A stretch of DNA of 64,000 nucleotides from Solea solea. Taxonomy: Eukaryota; Chordata; Actinopteri; Pleuronectiformes; Soleidae. Shown here piece by piece: positions 34,201-64,000 of the stretch. The number at the start of each line of letters is the position of its first letter. The first letter of the stretch is position 1. The stretch is taken from NCBI RefSeq assembly GCF_958295425.1, contig NC_081141.1, forward strand, positions 13,007,500-13,071,499, written 5' to 3'. The notes under the pieces are model-generated. The model was not told the DNA's origin, did no database searches, and saw nothing but the letters and a program-made list of their open reading frames with translations. Position numbers and translations under genes: made by a program.

Positions 34201-35174
34201 TGGGCTATATATTTTCAGACTCACCCCACACAGACTGCCTTCTTGTCCAGTGTCGACCTACACACACACTGCTCCTACCAGATGATGCTGCCAGAGGCCA
34301 TTGCTATTGTCTGTTCGCCCAAGTTCAATGAGTGAGTCAAACATTACTTGTGTAGAAAGATTTTTGTTTCCCCACAACTGGAATCCCTGGTTTTGTATTA
34401 GCTAAGCATTGCCTGTGATTGTCAGTGTGTTGCCAGTTTGTTTTACTTTATTTAAGTCTCTTTGTACCACGTGTCACAAGGTGTGACTGGTTGTGAATGT
34501 GTTTTTCCCAGAATCGGTTACTTCAGGTTGACAGACCGAGGAACAGAGGAGATATCCACATGTAAACAGAAAGGCTTTCACCCGCACAGCAAAGACCCCC
34601 CTCTGTTTACGGTGAGTATAAATCTACTTGTAGGCCAGCTTTGCTTAGACTTAAGCCCCAAAGAGTACTTTTCTAAAGCCACAAAACAAAGTGCTTCACA
34701 TCAAAACAACAACTTCATAAACAGATCTTGTTAAGTATTAAACGATGGCCACTGATGCAGCACTGTGCTGACCTGATTTCTTCAGGCAGCTCCTTCCATA
34801 ACTTTGGGACTGTAAAAGCTCCGTCACCTCAAGTTTCCCTCAGAATCTTAGGCTACGTACAAGTTCATACATTTGTTAGTGGTGGTAACCGCATCAATAA
34901 TAAAACCTTAAGTCAAAGTAAAACTAAAAAGAAAACTTCAAAAGTAGAAATCACATTGTATAATTTGGTATGAACAGATATTTACATAGTTTATATAGTT
35001 ATTTATCTTGTATACATCAGCTATATCAGGAGTCTTTTTTAAATGTTGGGATTTCAAAAAAAATCTTATTTCTGCCCTTAAAGCTAACCTTTAACAACTC
35101 TTAATTCTCCTTCCCAGCACGCTGGACATGTCACCATCACGAATGACAGCGTTTCTGTGATGGATTTGCGGTGA
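31272..35174 (+). CDS. stambp: stambp (AMSH), K63-specific JAMM deubiquitinase
   Basis: AMSH removes K63-linked ubiquitin from receptors on endosomes, recruited by STAM and ESCRT-III. Coding exons: 31272-31477, 31749-31824, 31919-32014, 32436-32832, 33021-33145, 33612-33749, 34219-34331, 34512-34611 and 35118-35174; all have GT-AG introns and join to 435 aa (human STAMBP is 424). An N-terminal MIT-type helical region includes [21 protein letters not shown] charged coiled coil spans about 127-186. The STAM SH3-binding motif is P-S-F-D-R-S-L-K-P at 241-249. The JAMM catalytic set is complete: E291, H346, H348, S356, D359, with Glu-to-His spacing of 55 as in human. The end is VMDLR. The fish a/b paralogue cannot be decided. 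STAMBPL1 is less likely because of the N-terminal and coiled-coil sequence. Start: two adjacent ATGs at 31272 and 31275. Confidence 0.95.
34770..34840 (+). repeat. Dispersed repeat fragment in the last stambp intron
   Basis: CTTCAGGCAGCTCCTTCCAT, then GGGACTGTAAAAGCTCCGTC: a degenerate segment of a retroposon type common in teleosts, recognised from memory only. Confidence 0.4.
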
Positions 35175-36107
35175 TTTTTCTTTTTTCACCTGAACACTCA
35201 AAGACTGTTTTATCGAACTGCAGACTGGAGAAAACACTTGGGATGGTACTGAGCGAATACCTTGCAAAAGTTTGCCATCTATATGGACTTCAGTTGTTCT
35301 CAAAGGGAACAACATTGTGACAACATTTTTTTTTTTGCTCTATAAGAAAAATTCTACATATTACTGCACTTTTTGAGGAAAACAACTATCCAGCGGCAAA
35401 CCTCTGGCTCTTCAACCCTTTTTGTTTTTTGTGAAGATATGCTATATTCTTTCCCTGTTCCACTTTTGTTCATGTCATCAATAAACAAACTATGTGTGTC
35501 AGTAACATGTAAGTGTCTAGTAACCCAACCTTTTGTTTTAATTTTATTTTCCAAAGTTTGGATGTGCCTGATGGACAAAGTGCCAAGGATGAAAACATTC
35601 TCTTGTTCACTGTGCAACATGAAGTTCACTGTAAAGTCTATAGTTTGTAATCAAGCCTCTGTTGAAGTGATGAGAGAAATGAAAGCCAGTTGTAACTCAG
35701 GTATGTTGGCAGTGTTTAAATTGCTGCTCTGTATTATATTTTTATACACATACACCATCTTTCCACAGAATCCTTTTATCTATAAAGTTTGTTTTTTGAT
35801 TTTTTTTTAAGTTTAGTTCCTGCGAATGATGGATCCACCTTCTACTTGTTTTTATTTTCTTGTTTTAGTGTTTGGGAGAAGAAAGCAATTTGGTAGTTTC
35901 TGTAAAATGTTGTCCCTGCCGCAGAGGACACGTGCAACCTAAGTGTACCTGCTACATATTATTACACATTACTGATCATCTGGCCATGGTCCATGCCTCT
36001 ATATGTGTTTTTGTTTGCTTGCTTCTCTTGTATGAAGAAGTAAATGATTAGCTATAATTCTAAAAAAGAAAATAACCATGATGAAATAAATGCCAAGTTA
36101 AAATAAA
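35175..36107 (+). other. stambp: stambp 3' UTR
   Basis: AATAAA signals occur at about 35479, 36085-36090 and 36102-36107. The distal pair fits a 3' UTR of about 0.93 kb. No other reading frame of interest was seen. Confidence 0.65.
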
Positions 36108-36879
36108 CTAGATCTTTTTTATGTTTGTCCAGTTAATGATGGAAGAAAGGTGTATTGTTTCTGCTTGTGATGACATGAAAGAAAAAAAGAACTAGTAGAT
36201 GGCATTTTGAACCGTTTTTGGTCACTTTGGTCTTAATGAAATACGTTTTCTACATTTTTTTCTCCCATAGGAAATACATTGAGAGGGTGGATCAAGGGCA
36301 GGGAGAGATAGAACAACACATCACAATTAACCCAATAACTCATTGTCCTTTACTTTCTGTCAGTGCACTCCTGTTTTACAGTGTGTGTTTTTACATTGCC
36401 CCTTCAACCACACTGATTTCAGCCTTTCTTAAGACTTTGTAACAGTTTTTTATCAGTAATTTTTAGCCATTAGTTGATGAACAACTTTACGAACACACAC
36501 AACAAATATACACAAAGATACATTTGATCACATATTGATGGAAATACACAGACAATCGGTTAAAAAGACACACACATATGATATATTCAATTGTGCTTTA
36601 ATTTTACTTAGCAAACTTTCATCAATGTCTTTTTTTAGTACTCTTCACCTCTGATTGCCATTGGGTCCCAGAGAATGAGTATCTGTTTTAACCTCTTTTC
36701 CAATAGGGGGCAGCAGAGCGTCGCTGTTGCAAGTGAACTGCAGTCAGTCCCGACACCGACGAAGAACGTAAACAGGAAAAAGGCTAAAGGCGAACGAGTT
36801 GTCGTGCGTTTGTCTGTGAAGTGTTTAATTTTAGTGACTATATTGTTGATAATCGTGCGGACCTACACACAAAGTCAAC
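36108..36879 (+). promoter_or_regulatory. ppil2: stambp-ppil2 intergenic space and ppil2 promoter/5' UTR
   Basis: Less than about 0.8 kb separates the end of stambp from the ppil2 start codon. A GC-richer stretch at about 36700-36880 (GGGGGCAGCAGAGCGTCGCT onward) is the likely first exon. The transcription start is not visible. Confidence 0.55.
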
Positions 36880-58431
<21,552 letters not shown>

Positions 58432-58562
58432 CAGCAACACTTTTACAGTTCTCTGATTGTTTTACTGAAAACCCCCAGTGTATAAAACCGTATGTCATTA
58501 ATACATAGGTTATTATATTGTTAATCATTTCTCAACAGTTTTGGCATCTTGTGAAAATCTTA

Positions 58563-58568
58563 ATTAAA
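58563..58568 (+). terminator. ppil2: ppil2 polyadenylation signal (ATTAAA)
   Basis: ATTAAA 131 nt after the stop codon, followed by a T-rich stretch and GGTGTGTT (from about 58593), the usual order of signal and GU-rich element. This gives a short 3' UTR of about 150 nt. Confidence 0.65.
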
Positions 58569-58569
58569 G

Positions 58570-59599
58570 TTACTTCTTTTTCTTTTTCATTGATGGTGTG
58601 TTAATTTCATTTAGTCAGTTTTACACATTGTTTTGTCAATTTTTATTCCCTGAAGCTGTCATTAAGAGCAAACACTACTTAGTATACATATGAATTAATC
58701 TTATCTCCATCATTCAAGATGATTTAATCAATATTTGTGCTAAAATAGTCTGATTTACATCTTTAGTCCTGGGTAGTTTAATCGATGTTTGTCAGGGGTT
58801 GATGTAATCACTATGTGAACATGATAAACACCTGACATCAGACTAAGGAGAGGGGAAGTGTCAGGATTTGCTTAGGATTTATTGAGTGGTCGAGAATGAG
58901 GCCATCGTATCTCTGAGCTGGTTACTTTGGCTCGAGTCCCAGCGTTGAACATTTTTAATGGACGTGCCTCACAGAGCTAGAGTTATAGATTGTTATAAAG
59001 TCAAGGTAGCTCACACATAAAATATTGATTGCAAGCTAGGTCACTTTTATGTCCACACTGCTAGTCTGGTTATTTTAGGACATAAGCACAGAATCTCCTC
59101 ACCCAAGATAAACCCTTCAACAGCAAAGTTTTTGTTTTTTCGCCCTACATATATACATATATATGTATGTATATGTGTATATATATATATGTGTGTGTAT
59201 ATATATATATACATATACACATATATATGTGTGTATATATATATACATATACACATATATATACAGTACATATATATGTTGTGTGGACCATTGCTCACTT
59301 TTTAACAACCATTTACTGAGCTGGCATGACGCTTTAACAACAAAATGCAAAATGCAATTCCCTTGTGATAGCAGTTATTGTTCCCATCAGTTAGGAATTT
59401 TTAATATGTTATAAAGTTACCAAAGAAAGTAGAAGGTCTGTGTCTCTGAAAAAAGGCCGAAGGGAGACATGCAGCACATAAACAGCAACACAACCGCCAT
59501 TTTTTATAACCGGCTAACAAAACTGACCTTTACATCCAAACACCAAGACAGAACAGACAGTCTATTTAATTCACTGAATCTCAGCAGATTAACACATGA
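58570..59599. other. Intergenic sequence with AT/GT microsatellite
   Basis: No gene. A mixed TA/TG tract runs from about 59147 to 59280. Confidence 0.6.
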
Positions 59600-59930
59600 G
59601 GGTAGCGGGGCTGCCGGTCCCAATCCCAGCTGACATAGAGGCGAAAGGCGGGGTACACCCTCAACTGTTCATTGCAGTCCATCGCAGGGGCAACACATGG
59701 AGACAAACAACATTCACTCACAAATTAACACCTAAAGTCAATTTAGAGTTTCCATTTAACCTCTGTGAGTTTTTGGAAATCAGAGTGCACAGAGAACACC
59801 CTCATGCACACAGGGAGAATATGCAAACTCCAATCAGAAAGTCCCTAGGTTGGACTGGGTCACAAACCCAACACTGTTGGCTGTGAGGCAACAGTGCTCG
59901 CCCCTACACTCCCGTGTGGCTCCTCAGCTG
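59600..59930 (-). repeat. Dispersed teleost repeat, minus orientation
   Basis: In reverse it reads through GGTGTACCCCGCCTTTCGCC and CAGCTGGGATTGGGACCGGC. The other part carries GAATATGCAAACTCCAATCA and a GTGAGGCAACAGTGCTCGCC block. These segments co-occur in a very common teleost retroposon. Its open frame of 96 codons is not a gene. Confidence 0.7.
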
Positions 59931-62280
59931 ATTAAACCTCTCCTAATTTCCTTCCTGTTTTTGTGGTCGTCATTGTTCTACTTTTATCACTTTCCTAACT
60001 GAATGAAATAGCTTTTCAAGGTTGAGGAAATTAAATCTTGCTGAATGAACCCACACACCTCTAAGTTCAGAGAGGTCTCAACTTCACAGCCACAAAGGCT
60101 CCTACGTACTCAACCTAGGTGCTTCCTCTTCGACTGAATGTTTGAGGAATTATCGTTCTGTTGTAAAACATTTGATCCACAGTTTCTAACGGTTTTCTTT
60201 CTTCATTATATGAAAGTCAAACGCCAAAAAATGTCCTAACATCTATTTACTTTCCCTAACCTTGCACTTTTTGAATAGAACTATTGGCTCTTGTCTCGAG
60301 AAAGTAGCGGAGCCCCAAAGTCACGATACATTTGTTGCTGGTTGCTTTAAAAAAAGTCATGAAAGAATCCTGAAAAGTGCAGCACTAGTGTCATTGCAGA
60401 AAGCTGCTGGTGATGTAAGATACATTTTGTGCTAAACTACTTTATTAGCAATGTATAATGGGTAAACGCCAATACCCACCCAGCTAACTAACTAACTAAC
60501 TAACTAGTTACTGCTGTAACTCCAAACGGAAAAAAATGGCCACAATGAACATGACGCACATTTGCAAACAAGCCCTCAGTGTTAGACGACGCCACTTTCC
60601 ATTCCCTGGAAATGTTTCCAAAAGTGCAAATACGGAATCTGTCATTGAGTTAAATCAACAATTCTGCAATTAATGGTTACAAAATTGGAATGTAGGTGTC
60701 TGAAGCCATGTTGGATCATTCCTGCGAAGGCCCTAGTTGCTGAGGTGGAATGGTGGGATTGTTAATAGCACCCTTGTGTCACATAACCCATAAATTATTG
60801 GAAGCTTGCTTACAGGCTGCTCCACTCGAGCCTCATTATTTAACTTTGCTCTTGGCAGCAGTTGCAAAGCTTTGGGTTTTTACTTGAATGCATACACCCG
60901 TGTGTGCCCTCAGTGTCTTTGGTGCCGGAGCGAACTGAAACTGTGTAAATACCAGAGGTGAAAAATGAAGTCGCTGCCCTCCAAAGCTCAAGATCTTGAC
61001 CTGCCGCTTTTACTAAAAGTTGGACAGGAAAACAATTTGTTTTCTCAACTGTCTGGTCCGTGTAGCAGAGGGAAAATGAATTCCGGCTGTCGCACAGTCG
61101 GACACTGAAGTTGCTAATTCAATGAATAATTGAGGTCTGTGGTTCTGACAAGAATTGGACGGGCTGATTTGAAATTGGAAACCCATTGGTAACTTTAGAC
61201 AGTAAGTTGCTCACATAACACTCTCAAGTGTTTTAAGTTAAGTCACGGCATATACCTTCACCATGTAGTGCAATCCAATACAACAGCTGTAAGATATACT
61301 TTCTTTGTGCAACTTTATGCTTTGACTGGTTTTGTGTGTGTTTGTGTTTTTTGTGGTCATTTATATGTTAATTCATGGTCAGTTAATGTGGTGAATTGAC
61401 TGTCAAGGCCAATCATTCCTCACCCTGCGTCTTCTTCTGTAGGACACCTACAGTATATGTGACCACCTGTGTGACGGTGTGTAACGTGAACTGCCCAAGG
61501 CAACAGTTTCGGTAGCACACTAGAAGAGAATGAAATGTGGGGTCAGATATGTGCCATCAGCTTGATTTGGCAAGCTTTTTAAGATCTGCAGTTTAAATTT
61601 TTGTTTATTTGCTTTCCAAGCAACTACAAAGGTAGCTAACCTTTATGAAAGAACAGTTCTAATGAGATACGATCTGATGTTTATTGCTTTTTGATGACAA
61701 TTCAGTTTTTATTGTATAGCAAAAAATCACAACAGGCGTTTTCTTAAGGCACGTTACATCATCGTATACATCTAATATTCACTGGGCATCATTTGATCCA
61801 GTTTTGTCTCATAAAAGGTGAAGTAGAAGATGTGCTTCTCATGGCGTCGTCACTTTAGTGCTATAAAAAAAAGACTGACCTCAAATCTCCATGCGTATGT
61901 CCATGAATTTGTTATGTAAGTCTTTGCACATTATCATCTACCAACTCAAGTTTTCATTTTCTATTTCCATGGCTCCATTTGAAGTCAGCCATTGGAAATA
62001 TACATCAGCAGAGATGCTGTATGACAGAGAGGGTGAAAGTTGTGTAAAGTTACCCAGAGGTCAGTGTCTTCACTTACTGTATGTAGAATCCTCCTCTCAG
62101 GGGTTTTTTTCTGGCGCTGATGCAAGACTATTAATACTATTTTATTCTTTTTTAGAGCCAGCTGCTTTTAGTCAGTGTCTCATTTGGTCCACACTAAAAT
62201 ATCTCAGCAACGTTTGGCCGTATTGGCCATGAATGAAATCCCATATATTGCCATTTAAATTTAGAAGACATCTGTTTTAA
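59931..62280. other. Gene-free sequence
   Basis: I see no exon or transposon that I can support. There is a short (CTAA)n run near 60484-60506. A 113-codon open frame at 61891-62232 shows no recognisable domain. Confidence 0.5.
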
Positions 62281-62590
62281 TAATTGATTAATCTGTCAAT
62301 TATTTTCTCGATTCATCGATTAATCGTTTGGTTCATAAAATATCAGACAACCTTAAAAAATGTTGATCGGTGTTCGTCAAACCTGGAAATGATGATGTTC
62401 TTAAATGTCTTGTTTTGTCCACAAACTAAAATGATTGACTTTTAATGACTTCTTTGTTATCCAGAGCAAAGAAATAAAGAAAATACTCACATTTAAGAAG
62501 CTTAAACAATCGGAAATCTTATTTTAATCATGAAAAAAGCTTCAAACCAATTATCAAAGTAGTTGTCGATTAATTGTTTCAGCTCTACAT
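62281..62590. repeat. Dispersed repeat with ATTAATCG-type ends
   Basis: It starts TTGATTAATCTGTCAATTAT and ends GTCGATTAATTGTTTCAGCT, with roughly inverted AT-rich ends. This is a pattern I recall as a widespread vertebrate nonautonomous element. The family is uncertain. Confidence 0.5.
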
Positions 62591-62679
62591 CTGTGGTTCC
62601 CCTACTGACTTTTTTGATCACCTCACTCTTTACCAAGCACCCGGAAACTGATATTGGCTTTGAGTGACATGTATCTATG

Positions 62680-62855
62680 TATCACTCATCTTTCATACCC
62701 ATTCACACGCTGCCGGCACAGCTGGAGGAGCAACGTGGGTTTAAGTGTCTTGCCCAAGGACACATCGGCATATAGACTAGCAGAGCCGGGAATCGATTCC
62801 CCAACCTTTGAGTTGAAAGACTACTCGCTCTACCTCTGAGCTACCATCACCCTTT
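62680..62855. repeat. Dispersed repeat with tRNA-like end
   Basis: The segment AAGTGTCTTGCCCAAGGACA and, later, GGGAATCGATTCCCCAACCT with CTCTACCTCTGAGCTACC resemble a common teleost retroposon. The last part, read in reverse, looks like a tRNA A-box region. Confidence 0.5.
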
Positions 62856-62929
62856 AATCTTCCCCTAGTTCTCATCTTGTGCTATCATCAGGTAAGGTTA
62901 CGTGATAATATTATCACGTAACCTGGAGC

Positions 62930-63290
62930 TGGAGGTGTCAGAGCTGAAGATGCTGAGATTTCCATCACAAGTGACCAGGATGGACAGGATTAGAAATGAA
63001 AATATTCAAGGGACAGTTCAGCTTGAACGGTTCGGAAACAGGTTGAGATGGTTCGGTCACATGCAGAGGATGAATAGTGAGTATATTGGACAAAGGATGA
63101 TGAAGATGGAGGAAAAGAGGAAGACCACAGAGGAGGTTCATGGATGTTGTGATGGAGGACATGAGGACAGACAAGATGGAGGCAGAAGATCTGCTGTGGC
63201 GAAAGGGTGAAGCCGAAAGAAGAAGAAGATGAGGATGATGAAGATGATTATCATTATTATTATTATTATTGTTGTTGTTGTTGCCAGCCT
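62930..63290 (+). mobile_element. 3' end of an RTE-like LINE, decayed
   Basis: A frame over 62902-63210 encodes NRLRWFGHMQRMNSEYIGQR, a conserved tail segment that follows the reverse transcriptase in RTE-type non-LTR retrotransposons. It ends with GAAGAAGAAGATG and ATT/GTT microsatellite tails (63247-63284), as is common for RTE 3' ends. The RT core itself is absent, so this is a 5'-truncated insertion. Confidence 0.75.
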
Positions 63291-64000
63291 TCAGTCTTGG
63301 CCCTTAAGGGACCTTCAGACAACACCAGTCTCTCTGCTTTCATTTTATAGGGTCGTCGTCCATTTTTTATGCAGCACCCATTTCATGGAAAATTGTTCTG
63401 AAGGTAATGGAGATCACTTGTTACTTGCTAAAATGTGGAAATGAATCATCCACCCTGGAAAAGAAGGTAATCTGTGACTCTCAACACTCCCTTTTCCTCT
63501 CTGCACCTCACCAAGGGCAAAGGATTTATTTGAGCTTCATCTGAGCTGTAGCTTTTTAATCTAAAACATTTATGATGCTACACAGGCCAGAGTGAGTCGC
63601 TGAAGTGAGCCACAAAAACTCTTCCCTTTTACAAAAGCACCTGTACAGTCACTTTTGTGGATTATGTGCTTTTGGAAAATGTGTTCCAAAAGTCATGAAG
63701 ATGAAGCTTTTAACTAAGTAATCTGATTACAAAACAACTACCATTAATTCAGCTCGTATGAAGTCCGGCTACATTTGAGATAAAAGGATTTCAGCAAATT
63801 GAAAAATGCAGATTAGAAATGCAGAAATTACGTGATTTTCTAATATGTCTCTGGAGGAATAGCCCACAAATCAAGGTTATTTACATATTTAGAAATTTGA
63901 TCCAATGAAGTTCCATTATTGACAAGGTCACATGACCTCTTTTTATTCAGTTGCATATCTAACCACAGACGATAAAATGATCAATATTATTATCAAGCCA
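63291..64000. other. Gene-free sequence at the right edge
   Basis: No gene or repeat could be supported. Confidence 0.45.

Noticed and set aside
31272..35174. STAMBPL1 (AMSH-LP) as the identity of the deubiquitinase
   Set aside because: The N terminus, the coiled coil and the DRSLKP motif are closer to STAMBP.
59596..59886. 96-codon frame as a possible gene
   Set aside because: It lies wholly inside a dispersed teleost repeat read in the wrong strand and has no domain.
61891..62232. 113-codon frame as a possible gene
   Set aside because: No recognisable domain, no convincing splice sites or promoter, and composition like the surrounding intergenic DNA.

Overview
This window is genomic DNA from a ray-finned (teleost) fish, most likely a percomorph. 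The evidence is three vertebrate multi-exon genes with canonical splice sites and fish-like protein sequence, a 5S rDNA unit of the type seen in fish, abundant CA/GT and AT microsatellites, and several repeat types familiar from teleosts. The species cannot be named from the sequence. There are no operons, CRISPR arrays or prokaryotic features.

Layout. (1) 1-5640: the right-hand end of a tandem 5S rDNA array. It holds eight complete 121-nt 5S rRNA genes on the minus strand in units of 625, 634 or 643 bp. The length steps of 9 bp come from a CAG/CAA triplet tract just downstream of each 5S terminator. The last unit carries a truncated 5S gene, and its spacer decays into three spacer-plus-(TA)n copies (5458-6003). 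An isolated 5S relic in the opposite orientation lies at 6637-6724. (2) 7.1-7.9 kb: a 180-bp hAT-like MITE and a retroposon-like tail. (3) 8.4-27.8 kb, minus strand: slc39a14 (ZIP14 metal transporter), with its 3' UTR, eight coding exons per transcript, a pair of mutually exclusive 170-bp exons (4A and 4B) and noncoding 5' exons. A piggyBac-like MITE sits in an intron. (4) 27,953-28,024, minus: a tRNA-Pro(TGG) gene between the divergent promoters of slc39a14 and the next gene. (5) 29.3-36.1 kb, plus: stambp (AMSH), a JAMM-family K63-deubiquitinase, ten exons. (6) 36.7-58.6 kb, plus: ppil2, a U-box/cyclophilin spliceosomal protein, twenty exons, 526 aa. (7) 58.6-64.0 kb: gene-free sequence with repeats, including the 3' end of an RTE-like LINE.

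The three protein genes are unrelated in pathway: metal uptake at the membrane, endosomal ubiquitin removal, and a spliceosome-linked U-box protein. They look like ordinary vertebrate neighbours. The most notable signals are the triplet-quantised 5S array and its decayed edge, the equal-length alternative exons of slc39a14, a GC-AG intron in ppil2, and ppil2 exon 19, which is pinned between a SINE ending 26 bp before its acceptor and a 148-bp CA tract starting 7 bp into the following intron. I saw no convincing previously unknown gene system.
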